DNA of 64,000 nt from Porpolomopsis calyptriformis. Taxonomy: Eukaryota; Basidiomycota; Agaricomycetes; Agaricales; Hygrophoraceae. Position 1 is the first letter of the stretch, and each line of letters begins with the position of its first letter. The notes below the pieces were generated by a model. It ran no database searches, was not told the DNA's origin, and saw only the letters and a list, made by a program, of their open reading frames with translations. Positions 11,426-22,346 of the stretch are shown here, in pieces. A program made the position numbers and the translations under genes. Location of the stretch: NCBI GenBank assembly GCA_951640195.1, contig OX621167.1, forward strand, positions 1-64,000. The letters are read 5' to 3'.

Positions 11426-12083
11426 GGATTTTATCAAGAGATTTAGCAAGATGCACTAAAGTGATCGGGGCAAGTATGGTTTGTTTGTCGAGATTTATCA
11501 GCTACGCCTGCTATACTTCACTGCATATACCGTATTGAGTCGATGGAGCTGTAGATTGAGCTAAAAAGTAGAGGACAACTGTGGAATAACACTGCGCCAT
11601 TCGATCCTGATCCTGCCACCTTCTTCTACCTGCCCTTCTCCCTTGCGTTCACTTAGAGGCCTGGCTGAAATAAATGCATTCCGTTTGAAGCAAAGGTTGG
11701 AGAGCAGTCTAACAGAGTTTCAGTGTACTCCTCTGAACCGAACCGCTCTGTTCCGAACAGAGTGTACTTGGTTAAAAGGTGGTGATACATTGTGGTGCAG
11801 TGAAGCTAAGAGGCAAGAACCAGGCCGACCGAAGGTGAATGGTAACATAGCGCTGTGTAGCACTGACTAACTGCATGACGCATGCAGCGTTCGCTGACAG
11901 GACATGAACCTACCGCGGTCTGAGAATTAAGGGGCGAGAAAACCAAGCCAATCGACAGTGAGCGTGGGCAGAGCTCGTTTGCCACAAGCCACAATAATCG
12001 TGGCATCCACACTATAAAATCCCCTCATTTTTTCTCGACCCCAATTCTCCACTTTCTCCCTAAGCCACCACCCACCATCCATC
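11426..12083. other. Intergenic region; small inverted repeat and F-box promoter
   Basis: No convincing gene. A 75-codon frame at 11643-11870 has no recognisable content. At 11746-11762, ctctgttc and gaacagag form an inverted repeat around one base, a possible protein-binding site. The right end holds the TATA box of the F-box gene. Confidence 0.45.
12013..12020 (+). promoter_or_regulatory. TATA box of F-box gene 1
   Basis: tataaaat lies 64 bp before the ATG at 12084, a suitable distance for a short pyrimidine-rich leader (ttttttctcgacccc). Copy 2 has the same box at 41323-41330. Confidence 0.55.
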
Positions 12084-12827
12084 ATGATCCTCCTTCCCCT
12101 AGAGCTGTGGTTCAAAATAATCTCCCACATTCAGGACAGGCCCAGGGATCTACTCGCACTATCCCTAGTGAATAGGGATGTTTCCTCCGCTGTGTTGCCC
12201 TCCCTGGCCCAATATGCCATCGTCAATCCATTGCCACAGCCGCGACACCCTATCCACCTTGTTGAGTTCACCGCCATTTCGGAGTGGGGCGGCGATTTGG
12301 TTCAGGAACATCTGGAGATGGCCGGGAGTAACCTGTGGGTCGCCAGGTTGGGATTCGATGCCTCCGGATGTCAGTGTTTTAGTTTATTCCTATATGTCTG
12401 GGCTTTATCACTAATCCCGCATAAAGATGACTGCCTAGAACTCGAGCGGTTAAGCTTTTCCCGCAACTTATACCTCAGGGAAGTTACCCTCTCTGGATTA
12501 CGACTAAAAATGCCGGGTCACTACGACACAATCGATATCTCGAGAATATTTGCTGGATGTCTGATGAGTGCTTTGACCAAGTTCACTCTGGATCTTACAC
12601 GGGCCAACCTGGATAACTGCGTCAACGTCAATTGGGCCCTCCTCGACGCATATCTTTCCTCGAGACCTTCCCTTCAATCTGTGCACATTTTAGGCCCTCT
12701 GTTTGTGATAGAGGTCAACGATATCATGCCACTGATTGGCACCAAGGGCATCCTTAGGGTGACATCCATGCCAACCCTGCCGGAACCATCGGTACCATGG
12801 CCATCCCTATCGTGGGTGGGTATGTAA
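12084..12827 (+). CDS. F-box protein 1 (copy 1)
   Basis: Single-exon frame of 247 aa. Residues 2-45 form an F-box (LLPLELWFKIISHIQ, then DLLALSLVNRDVSSAVLP), which binds Skp1 in SCF ubiquitin ligases. The remainder (VTLSGLRLKMPG, LTKFTLDLTRANL, RPSLQSVHILGPL) has the leucine spacing of degenerate leucine-rich repeats that would present a substrate. It is short for the family, perhaps truncated. A closely related gene lies tail-to-tail at 13604-14407, so the two form arms of a 2.3-kb imperfect palindrome. A TATA box and leader precede the ATG. Its target is unknown. Confidence 0.85.
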   Translation: MILLPLELWFKIISHIQDRPRDLLALSLVNRDVSSAVLPSLAQYAIVNPLPQPRHPIHLVEFTAISEWGGDLVQEHLEMAGSNLWVARLGFDASGCQCFSLFLYVWALSLIPHKDDCLELERLSFSRNLYLREVTLSGLRLKMPGHYDTIDISRIFAGCLMSALTKFTLDLTRANLDNCVNVNWALLDAYLSSRPSLQSVHILGPLFVIEVNDIMPLIGTKGILRVTSMPTLPEPSVPWPSLSWVGM

Positions 12828-13213
12828 GCGAGGCAGGAAGAAGTTTTGAAGAAGGAAGGGTAGTGGAAGGGGGCAGGATACGGGTTGAATGGGAATGTGG
12901 TGACGTTATCCTGTAGCCATCTGTTGCAATGGATCGCGTATGATGACCCTGCCTGATACTGATGAGTCTGGATTGGAAGATATCGTCCTCTTGAGACGAC
13001 CCAAGCCCAAGGTGGAGAACACAGAGAGAGATCGTTGTCATTGTTGCTGCATCTGTGTCTACTTTTTATATGTATATGACATCGAAGGGGTCTAACCTAC
13101 AAAGCGAAGCGCTTTGTGATCCTTTGATAGCACGATATTACTGAGAAGAAAGATTGTTGGATTGCGCAGCGGCTGCAAGTAATATCGAACTGTTGCTTTT
13201 GTCACCCACGCAG

Positions 13214-13345
13214 ATTCGCCCTGCCATTTCCCATCGGAGAGATTCCTAAAGCTAAATATGTAGCAACTCGTGCTGCAAAGGAAGCCTTATAGCTCCGCAC
13301 CTTTATTGGTGAAGTATTTGGCCCAATCCCGTCTCAACTATCTTT
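13214..13345 (+). pseudogene. Ty1/copia RNase H remnant in the palindrome loop (copy 1)
   Basis: Read from 13214, the frame gives PKAKYVATRAAKEAL, stop, LRTFIGEVFGPI, matching the RNase H end of Ty1/copia polyproteins (normally YVA...AAKEALWLR). The stop is TAG at 13290-13292, where copy 2 has TGG. Nothing else of the retrotransposon and no LTR is visible, so this is a fossil fragment. Confidence 0.65.
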
Positions 13346-13603
13346 TCAAACAACCAATCGGCTATCGTGCTATCAAAGGATCACAAAGCCCTGACCCCTT
13401 TGATGTCGCATACATATAAAAAGTAGACACAGATGCAAATGTATGTAGTAACAATGACAACGATCTCTCTCTGTGTTCTCTGACTTCGGCTTGGGTAGTC
13501 TCAAGAGGACAATATCTTCCACTTCGGACTGGTCAGTATCAGCCAGGGTCATAACGGATCCATTTCAACAGATTGTTACAGGATAACATTGCCCCGTTCC
13601 TAT

Positions 13604-14407
13604 TCAACCTGTATCCTGCCCCGTTCCACTCCCCTTCCTTCTTCGAAACTTCCTCCTACGTATCCGCCCAGATATAGATGGCCATGGTACCAATGGTACC
13701 GATGGTTCCGGCAAAGTTGGCCTGAACGTGACATCAAGGATGCCCTTCGCGGTGACCAGTGGCATGATATCGCTGACCTCCATCACAGACAGAGGGCCTA
13801 AAATGTGCACAGATTGAAGGGAAGGTCTCGAGGAAAGATATGCGTCGAGGAGGGCCCAATTGACTTTGATGCAGTTATCCCAGTTGGCCCGTGTAAGATC
13901 GAGAGTGAACTTGGTCAAATCTTCCATAGAACATCCAGCAAATATCCTTGAGATATCGATTAGGTTGACGTTACCCGGCCGTCTTAGTCGTAATCCAGAG
14001 AGGGTAACTTCCCTGAGCCACACGTTGTGGAAAAAGTTTAGGTGCGTGAGTTCGACGCAGTCATCTTCATGCGGGGTTAGCGATAAAACCCAGACACATA
14101 GGAATAACCTGAAACACTGACAACCGGACGTATTGAATCCCAACCTGGTGACCCTCAGGTTGCTCCCAGCCCTCTTCAAATTTTGCTGAACCCAACCGCC
14201 GTGCCAATTCCTGATGGAGGTGAATTCAAGGAAACGAATCGGGTGTTGCGGCTTTGGCATTGGATCGACAAGCATGTATCGGGCCAGGAATGGAAACACA
14301 ACGGAGGCAAAGTTCCTGTTTACTAGTGCCAGTGCGAGCAGATCTTGGGACGAGTTCTGAATGTAGGGGATAATTTTGAGCCACAGATCTATGGGAAGGG
14401 AAATCAT
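13604..14407 (-). CDS. F-box protein 2 (copy 1)
   Basis: Single-exon frame; the ATG at 14407 gives 267 aa. The F-box is at the N-terminus (SLPIDLWLKIIPYIQ, DLLALALVNRNFASVVFP) and leucine-rich-repeat-like segments follow, as in F-box protein 1. The C-terminus is basic (GRIRRRKFRRRKGSG), unlike its partner. A TATA-like tatatag (minus) lies near 14450, only about 40 bp before the ATG. Probable Skp1 adaptor of an SCF ligase; substrate unknown. It diverges from the small gene at 14523. Confidence 0.85.
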   Translation of the reverse strand: MISLPIDLWLKIIPYIQNSSQDLLALALVNRNFASVVFPFLARYMLVDPMPKPQHPIRFLEFTSIRNWHGGWVQQNLKRAGSNLRVTRLGFNTSGCQCFRLFLCVWVLSLTPHEDDCVELTHLNFFHNVWLREVTLSGLRLRRPGNVNLIDISRIFAGCSMEDLTKFTLDLTRANWDNCIKVNWALLDAYLSSRPSLQSVHILGPLSVMEVSDIMPLVTAKGILDVTFRPTLPEPSVPLVPWPSISGRIRRRKFRRRKGSGTGQDTG

Positions 14408-14522
14408 GATGGATGATGGTGGTTTTGGGAGACTTTCGGCTGCTCTATATACTAAGTCGACCTCGACGCTTTGACTCACTCTCAACTAAAATCGATTATT
14501 CACGTGGCTAGGGTCGCTTAAA

Positions 14523-15088
14523 ATGCCACAGTTTGACAGGGTGAACCTGAACGGTCCTCTACTACGACCATCTCCAGCAGTCTTCTTCATGACTGTGTCC
14601 GCGTCGCCTCACTTGGCCACTAGATCTCAATCTCAGAGGGTTACGACCTCAGACCAGATGGAGGGTGAGGGAAACCCCATGGGACCAGGATCTGCGGGGA
14701 ATCAAAGTCACGCTGCCCAACATCACCAGGTGAGCTTGCTCTTTTCCTTTTTTTCAGGTTGACAGAGGGGACGTGTTAGGCGAATGAGATGAACATCCCC
14801 AAAGCTGTCAGCCCGAGAAGAAGAAAGCAATGGAAGGCCAAATTTTTGTCGGATGAGGAAACTGAAGAAACACTACCAACCGTCTATGTCAATTCAAAGA
14901 ACACGAAGATGACAACCATAGCAGAGCCGTCGGTAAACACCCAGTCGACAACGGATGGCGATGGCAAGATAGCCAAAGAGATCCAGCAAACAATCCACTG
15001 TGGGATCGTCACTGCGCCAACCCAGCCGGGGACTGATAATGACCCCATTGGACCACAGTCGACGGAGAGCCATGGGATTGATGGTTAG
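14523..15088 (+). CDS. Small unknown protein, two exons (copy 1)
   Basis: Exon 14523-14729 ends at CAG before gtgagc; an intron to 14779 (50 nt, ending gtgttag) joins in phase to 14780-15088, giving 171 aa. The product is hydrophilic and low in complexity, with a basic SPRRRKQWKAKF patch and an acidic SDEETEE stretch. I recognise no domain. It is 115 bp from the divergent F-box 2 start. It could be the remnant of a larger regulatory protein. Copy 2 differs by a Lys to Glu change. Confidence 0.4.
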
Positions 15089-16326
15089 GGGTCAGAGAGA
15101 TCAAAACGATTTCAAATGGTTATGGCGAGAGGATGGAAATGCTGAGGTTGGGATCGAACGGTAAGGCTTTCATTAAAAAATCTGAATATCAGGCCCCTGT
15201 GTTGAATAATATGGTTATCAAGATTCGGCACGCAATCTCTCGGATGCAGTAGAGAAGCATGGATGGTGACCCTTGCCATCCCTCCCGTCTGTAGATTCCA
15301 CCTTGTTCTCCCTTAGCCAACTTCCTCTTTACCTTCTTCTCAGGGTGGCCCTCGTACCCATTCTCACTCCCGCACTCTCTTTTCCTACATTTCATCTGCT
15401 CACGCACGTCGGATATTCCCTATGAATTGAATTTTCATTATGACCTTTTGTGTTGGTATCCAGATGACCACTCACCAAGGTGCAAACCATTCACCGCTTC
15501 TCCAACATCATCAAGGATGGCAGTCACGCTCCATTACAAAGTGAGAAATAAGTGATTCTGAGTCGTCTGAAGAAGCACAAAGATGTCTTTCAGCCGTACT
15601 TTAATCTTATGTTGCTATACTAGGTGTACCCGAGGCCCTTTACCTCGGCATGTCGTAGATTGATGGCATTTAAAGTTTTCTTAGCAGGCAAGTATTGCGT
15701 TCCATAATACAGGCTATCGATAAGGTTGAAGACATTAGCAAACCTTTGCCAAAATGAGACTGTTGGAAGGAAGGGAAGGGAAATCAACGAAAAACAGTAA
15801 CTAAATCACTCAATCACCCCCTCACATCTTTTCAGTGATGAAAATTTCTAGTTACTGAAAAACAATACCACAGAGTAGGTTTGTAGGTGCGGATCATTAG
15901 CAAATTGGAAAACTTACATTTAGCTAAGGCGGCAGCTGACTAGTCTACATTAAATTGACTTCACCATGCCCAAAGTACATCTAATCATTGCATGATCACC
16001 ACGAATCAGTGCCAGTTGATCTGTTTATCAGTAAATTTCAGTTACGAATGCTGTAATACAATGAGAAAGTCGCTACTATTCAAACGAGAAAAAGAGACCT
16101 TCGGTGATAAAATTTCATCGATTTTAGTTCCAATGGAGATGACCTCAACATCTCACTTGATTTTATGGTTCATCCTTCTTTTATAATTACACTCACGATT
16201 GTCCAAACTGCCTCTTTTGAAGTGCGCAGCCAAGCATAAGTTATGCTGGGCTCGATTTGAACACCTACCAAATATAGGATTAACAAACATTCACAAGTTC
16301 CAAAAGCACTACCGAATCCGAATCCA
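15089..16326. other. Long intergenic region with a TET-flank repeat fragment
   Basis: No coding region is supported in these 1.2 kb. Positions 15623-15707 match the sequence downstream of the TET/JBP gene (641-731). The remainder is AT-rich with short frames only. Copy 1 and copy 2 differ at several bases here (15117-15125, 15241, 15632, 15663). Confidence 0.5.
15623..15707. repeat. Dispersed repeat, unit copy 1
   Basis: Matches 641-731 in the left flank over its whole length, minus 7 bases. Copy 2 (44933-45017) is closer to the flank version at two CpG positions than this copy is. Confidence 0.75.
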
Positions 16327-17761
16327 ATGGCAAATCTCGATTTTATTCTCAACGATACCCATAGATGGCAGGATGGCATCTCAGAGGTTCAACCAAGCAG
16401 CTGGCTGTGTCTATTTGAATTGGAGAATTCAAAGAACTACCTGTTCAAACCGATGGGTTCCGATACAAAGATACGCTGGAAGTATTTTCCATTGGAATTC
16501 ATTGCCTTTAATATCATCACGAATCAGTCTCGCCACTTTTCCTTGCCATTCATGCTGTGCCAACAGGTTGCGTTTCTTGATCTTCAATATTGGGCTAGCC
16601 TGGTTTCTGGAGATAAATCGATGTTGCGCTATTTAGAGCTGCTAAGGGATGACCTCCTTGAAGAATTCTTTGCAATGGAACCCCCTTCCAGCTTTAATGA
16701 ACAACCTTGGAGTACCCGGCCTTAGGCCGTTCGAACGATGCACTCCTTTGGCCACTCGAAGCCTGACCGTGACGCTTATCTCACCACATGCAGAGAACAG
16801 GGCTGGGAGAGTTATATGCATGGCGACCCATTGGAATATCGTACGTGATGAATCGCTCCCAAAGTCCTGATGGTTTATACTACGTTCTATAATAGGATGG
16901 ACAGATATTTTCAACAAATATAAAAAACAAAATACCTGGATGAATTCGGGTCATCATATTATAGACAGCCTTGCAAGCGCACTGAACAAAGCGAGGGAAC
17001 ATATCTCTGTGGGCCCTTCAAACGTTTTACTCTCTGCAGCCGACCTTCTCGACAAAGGCGACACCTGTTTGGCACAACAAGCTGGTGTGTGAATGGGATC
17101 CATCGCTCTCATGCTACATCAGATATCCTGACTAAACGATCAGCCACAGTCAAGATCCCTGAGTTCGATATAAGTATCGACCCAACACATGTGGATAAAT
17201 CACCATTGGATGTCGCATTGGCACATTCTACCTCAAAAGCTGGTACATGAATGGGATCTATGGGTCTCATGCCACACCAGATATCAAATATCTAGACTGA
17301 TGATGATGATCAGCCACAGAGGAGATTTCTTCTTCATTCGCAGGCGAAATCGAACAGAGGCTTAGGGCTCCGTTGCCAACATGCATCGTGCAGCCAAACA
17401 AGTTAGTTCATTCAGCCGCTCGATAACTTAGCATCCTTTGACTACTGTATAGCAGACAATCATCTACACGTGTGGCCATGGTACGAACCTCGGAACCTCC
17501 AAGTAGGCAGGCTACTCAACGTGAATTTATTTATTGCGTATTGATTTATTAACTTATTCTTATTCTTATTTCTCTCCCACTTCAACAGCACAGGTTGAAC
17601 GAGGGAAAAACTACAAACAAAACAAGTGGAAGCGGAATAAAAAGAAGAAAATGAAGGCAGCTCTATTACGAGAGACAGAGGCTGAGTTAGCTGCGCGCAA
17701 CCCACCCAGCCAACCAATGCGACCCAACCATTCAACCACACGGGTGAACCGAGGGAGATAA
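16327..17761 (+). pseudogene. W-A-V-R/F-G-H-S family member A, stop codon in copy 1
   Basis: Six exons: 16327-16840, 16896-17084, 17144-17242, 17314-17401, 17456-17520, 17589-17761; phases would join into 375 aa. In this copy, codon 133 is TAG (16723-16725) where copy 2 has TGG, so the product is cut before the conserved core. That core reads WAVRTMHSFGHS, then GWESYMHGDPLEYR in copy 2, and is shared with the genes at 18095-20774 and 21424-22346. FSLPF...VAFLDLQYW is a second shared block. The C-terminus is lysine-rich (KQNKWKRNKKKKMKAA), a likely nuclear signal. I do not recognise the family. Exon 1 is 514 nt, the same length as in member C. Confidence 0.7.
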
Positions 17762-18094
17762 TAGCTTCAAGGGTGTAGCGCATCTGCTGGGCCAAACACT
17801 AACCGCAAGTACAACGTGGGGCTCTATCTCCCTAAGGGATAGGGAGTCCAGAAGCTGCCACCTTTCTGTATATGTAAATAAAGCAGATTGTGTTCGGCAT
17901 ATCTACTAGGTTACATGAGGTTGTAATTGGTTTCATCGCAGGCAAGGTAATGTATGTATTCATGTATGTTTTTTTTTTTTTTTCACGTGAGACATGAGCA
18001 TCAAAGTCCAACTCAATTGTATCGATTGTAAAACTGTAACAAAGTACAGGCATATGATAGCAGCACATCAATAGATAATGAATAGAAACTGTCC
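17762..18094. other. Intergenic gap between convergent genes
   Basis: No gene. A run of about 17 T (17969-17985) is followed directly by cacgtgaga, the same core seen at both LINE target sites in this window, but no target-site duplication was found. Confidence 0.45.
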
Positions 18095-20774
18095 CTATAG
18101 TGGTGGAAGAAAAAGTTCGGTGGATAAACATTTTTCTTCACTGAGCGCCATCCAATGCTCTCCACTGACGAGTACTTCTGACTCCATAGCTGTCAGGCTG
18201 ATTCCTGCCCTTTCTAGTATCGCCTTGATCTGTTTCTGGGCCTCGTTGATTTCTCCTTCTTCCTCCTGAAAAAGGACATCCCACTCGGTCATCGGAAGGT
18301 CTGGCCTTTTCTGCTCACCCGGCAAAAGGTACTCATTCGATTTGAGAATCATTCTGGCCAGCGCCAAGAATGGCCGTCGATATATTTCTGGAAAGCTAGC
18401 TTTTAAACAAAAATGAGGGGATATCATTCATTCACGTGCTCACTTCGACTTTTGGCGACATGTGGAAGCGCTAAAACCATGCGAGAAAGCAACCTTGAGA
18501 CGTGGTGATTTGCATTTGTTGAAAAATGACCATGCATATGGTCGAAGTCCCGCGATTGTTCAGTGAGGTGAAGCGTCTCATAGGTATAAAAGTGACCTCC
18601 CGAACAATAGCTTGGCGTGGGGGTGTATACGGCATGCCAAATGCCAGGAGGCATAATTCTGACACATAGAATCAATATATGAGCATGAGTAATCAATTTT
18701 TAGAGCGTTAATAATATAAAAACTTACAGAATCTCCCCTGCAGAAAGAAACGTCGTGAAAATCTGAGCATGTTGATTCAGTTGGTGTAGTTGACTGAAGC
18801 AAATATCCTTGTGCAGGCTGCGCAACTTGTTCCAGGAGTTGTGACTTTTTGTGTATCTAGGTCGAATAATGGCCCAAATTTTTATCCCGGCGTGCGCATA
18901 GATCCAGGTACACAAGCCGTTAGCATCCTTGTGGGGGAATGTTACGAAGCCAGCATGCGTCAGCAGGTTCCACTGCATCATTTGCCAGGTGCACATCCGA
19001 ATAACCTGTGGCCCTGGAAGGACTAGTTCTTGTCGAGTATTCGGCATCTTGTGATGCTTCGACTTGTCCTTTGGAGGGTGCTTCCAAAACTTCGCGAATG
19101 ATTCATGTTTTGTGAGCTGGAATGCGAGTGCTTCGTCACTTATTCAACTGTTAAGGTTACTTGTTGAAATAAGCCAATGTACAAGCTCTCAGCACTCTTA
19201 CCATATAATAGAGGGGGCGGCATTTCTCAGTGAAGGGGCATCCAGGATATTTCCACAGATGTCTACACCCTCAGATGCCTCGATAAACTCCCCCAGGGAA
19301 GAGTGGCTGTGGATGATGCCATCTGACTCCTTCTTGGACCTACTGACTGCACGCAATCTTGCGTCTATACAATATTAAACCACAGTAATCGTAGAGATGG
19401 ATTTTACGTACCATGCCACTGAACTGGCTGGCTTAATGGACCCCTTGCTGCCTCGATCTCCTCCTTACAAAACGTCTCCGGACCTTCAAGATGTTGACCC
19501 TGTAATATAATGCATCGCTGATTAGCGAGATGGAGTCGCACGGCTTCATCGATGGCATGAAGTGGTTGGGAAGGTTCTCTTGGTGGGATAACGACATAGT
19601 TAGTTTCATCCAAGTCCCAGTTGTTTATCGAATGGGTTGCAGATGAACCATCAGGTGATTTGGCAAGCACCTCAACTAATTTAGCGTCCTTAACAAAGCT
19701 TCAGTTAGCTGATCAAGAACGAGCACAAAATGATGGACGGACTGCATTTTGATGGCCCGGAACGTGAACCCATGGAAGTACGGTTTGCGACCCATTGGCC
19801 CATTGAATCGAGGATGCGTCCTGGGGAAAGTTCACTCCCCTCAACGAAGTAAAGTAGTCGTGCTTATTCTGGGTGAGGGGTGCTGATGTTATGCGTTATC
19901 TTCTTCTTCATAAGGATGATGCGATGCGAATAACTTCACATACCAGATATCGTAGCTGGTTGATGTTTTTTTCGACTCGTGGGTTCTTCATCATCGGACA
20001 AAGATCGTTTTTGGGGAAGACTAGCGGCGCTCACTCCTTGGCCCAGTTCATTGGGATGGTTGATGAATCCGATCGCAATAAGATATTGCAGCGAGTCAGA
20101 TTTCTCTTGAGCGGCATCGCTTGAAGTGCCAGCCGTCGCTGGAGAGTCTGACCAAGTGTCGGTCGCAAGCATCTCGTTCCCAAATGACACGACCCTGGAT
20201 ATGTGACTCTTCCAATCTTCAGTGAGCGATTTAATATCAGCTGTTGCACCCAATATTGATAAGATTACTCACCATATTGAGTCGGATCGTCATCTTCATA
20301 AGGCAGATGGTTCTCGTTTTTGCAACGATCGGCATACAGTTGGCGACCTGTTTGAGAGTGTCCAAATGAATGGTAGACTCTGACGGCCCATTGCTTCACC
20401 GTCTTCAATCGCAATGATGCTTGAGTGAGCAGTTTACGATCCTCAAACCACAACTCATGCTGCACGGCCAAACAGAGGTTCTGGAGGTACTGTTTGATTC
20501 GTCCTGCATGTCGTACCTGGTTCTCTGCTTCAAGGCAGCTGTGGCGATGACTCAGGTCAAGGAAAGCAAGGATAGAGCGGTAATGGATGTGTATTTCGTG
20601 AGATCGCAGTGAGTTGTTGTGGTAGAAAAAGAGCTTGAATGTTGTTTGGGTCAATAATTCTGAGAAGCGCCAGAAATTGGACGGTTTATTCAAGAGGGTG
20701 GATGTCTTGGCTGGCCATAAAGCCTCATCATCAAATAGCTCTCCTTCTTTGTTGGCTATCGGTTGGGTGGCCAT
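18095..20774 (-). CDS. JmjC-domain protein with N-terminal W-A-V-R/F-G-H-S domain (copy 1)
   Basis: Eight exons (minus): 20774-20273, 20240-19944, 19882-19743, 19688-19412, 19364-19202, 19138-18728, 18658-18444, 18399-18095; phases join into about 769 aa. The first intron may instead end at 20217, which would make the protein 8 aa shorter. The C-terminal half is a JmjC-type Fe(II)/2-oxoglutarate oxygenase: LLTHAGFVTFPHKDANG carries the H-x-D pair (residues about 529 and 531), KIWAIIRP follows, and PPGIWHAVYTP supplies the distal His (about 605), then SGGHFYTYETLHLTE. Such proteins demethylate histone lysines or hydroxylate proteins. Exon 1 encodes a copy of the unrecognised family (KQWAVRVYHSFGHS, DDDPTQYG), so the gene looks like a fusion. 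The intron after residue 313 has a weak GTCCGT donor. Confidence 0.82.
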
Positions 20775-21423
20775 GATAATGAACGTATGTGTGGGGGTCA
20801 CGTGGGTATTTATTCGATTAAAGAGTTTGAAAGCTACAAAGACGATATGATTCTATCCAGGACTTGGATTAGATCATGTGCTATAAATGAATGCCGTATT
20901 CTCAAGTTTGAGGGTGACAAAGAAGCCCTGACGTTTTCTTTGCCATTTGATTCATTCCACTACTCCTTCATCTGGTTGAAGGAGTTATAAATATTACGGT
21001 GAAAACCATCATCCTCATTATAATTTATTGAAGTGAAGGATACAGATTGTGGAGGTGTGAGGTATACCGCTGAGGAAAGGTGGCTACAATGATCTGTAAG
21101 TCCCATGGTAACTTGCAGCTGCTGTTCGCATGTAAAAAAACAAAAAACATCAAGAAACTTTCATTATCATCTTCGTCTTCATCTTCGTCTTCATCTTCCT
21201 TTCGAATCGTGGAGGAATGGTAACACTGTTATCGGAGAATTGAGGCTGCCCCCCCTCTATCTCAGCTTGGATCTTGGATCAGTATCAGCTTGGTAAATTC
21301 ATCTGAATGAAATGCACCATGGGATCCCACTGGCTGATTATTATCAGCTGAAAGATTCATTGCTAGCTGTGAAATACTAAATGATCACAATGAGTGAATG
21401 TGAACCATGTGTGTCTTACAGAC
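20775..21423. other. Intergenic region with pyrimidine microsatellite
   Basis: No gene supported. A cttcat/cttcgt microsatellite runs at about 21165-21205 and carries one G/A difference between copies. The left part is the likely promoter of the JmjC gene; an E-box-like cacgtg lies near 20800. Confidence 0.45.
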
Positions 21424-22346
21424 CTACCCAAGATCAGCCTCATGGGTAGGTGATGATGTATTTACACCGTATCCATGGGAATCTGGGTTGATATTCTTCT
21501 CCTGAACATCGTTAGCCCACTGTTGGGCTGTATTTTCATTGATGCCAGTAGCAAAGAGAAGCATATAGCATTAGAGCATCCCTAAGCCAAGATGTTGATT
21601 TCATTTACTCTCACCGTTAACTCCAAGGAACAAAGCAAGCGCACAGGTCACAGAGTGCCCTCTGTCAAACCGGGGAGGTTTCGTGTGTGATTCTAGCTGC
21701 TGGAGACATAGCTGGAACCCCCTGCTTAGCCAGTTTGTATGGGTTTCGAATAAAGTATGCCATTCTATGTAGTTTGAATTGGAAAGTATGATGAGATAAG
21801 GGAAGCTTGTGTATGCAGAAGCTGCCTCTTACGGTATAAGGTTGGGTCTTCATGGGTGTATGGAGTCCACCCATTTGCCATGCATTTCTGAAGGTACTCC
21901 CGTCTGCCGAAGAAAGAGTGGCCAAAAAAGTGATTCATTCTAACTGCCCACGGTATTGTCGTTTTAGGTTGGAAGCTAGAGCCAAAGCTGCCATGGTTTT
22001 GTGATAACTCAACCCAGAGATCAGACCTGAGCCTTTCCAGGTAACGTGTGATACGATTTGCACTGGGATGAGGGTTAGCAACATTCGCCCAGTATTCAAG
22101 GTCAAGAAGAGCGATCTGAAGTGTGGTCGATAGAGGGAGAGTGTAGTGTCGATGTTTGTTTCTGCTTTTGCAAAAAGCATGTAAAATGATCTGCTTTTGC
22201 TGGTTCAATTTGAGGGTCAAGTCAGGTTGTGTGAAAGGGTGGCTGATTTCCTCAAAGAGCCAGATGGTGTCGCTTGGTGGAACAGGAGAGCGATCGTTCG
22301 ACCACCGATTATTATCCGCATCCAAGCATCGAGAAGAACACATCAT
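21424..22346 (-). CDS. W-A-V-R/F-G-H-S family member C (copy 1)
   Basis: Three exons (minus): 22346-21833, 21764-21615, 21527-21424; phases join into 255 aa. The start is taken at the ATG in caaATGATGTG. It contains HYTLPL...LLDLEYWAN, then WAVRMNHFFGHSFFGRREY and GWTPYTHEDPTLY, colinear with member A and with the N-terminus of the JmjC gene. As in those two genes, a phase-1 intron follows the DP-x2-Y motif, which supports common descent. It lacks the basic tail of member A and the JmjC part of the fusion gene. No known family is recognised. The last exon is the least certain part. Confidence 0.65.

Larger units (their letters stand above)
12084..14407. repeat. 2.3-kb imperfect inverted repeat of two F-box genes (copy 1)
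   Basis: Homologous arms run inward from both F-box start codons. The innermost 25 bases are perfect: 13111-13135 is the reverse complement of 13365-13389. The 229-bp loop (13136-13364) contains a Ty1/copia remnant. The same structure lies at 41394-43717 in copy 2. Confidence 0.85.

Noticed and set aside
11746..11762. Inverted repeat ctctgttc/gaacagag as a mobile-element terminus
   Set aside because: It has no partner at a distance and no flanking duplication; at most it is a binding site.
17969..17990. T run followed by cacgtgaga as a third LINE insertion
   Set aside because: The order of T run and core is opposite to the two real insertions, and no LINE 3' sequence or target-site duplication is present.
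20241..20272. 32-nt first intron of the JmjC gene taken as certain
   Set aside because: It is shorter than the other introns; an alternative acceptor at 20217 also keeps phase, so the exact boundary is left open.
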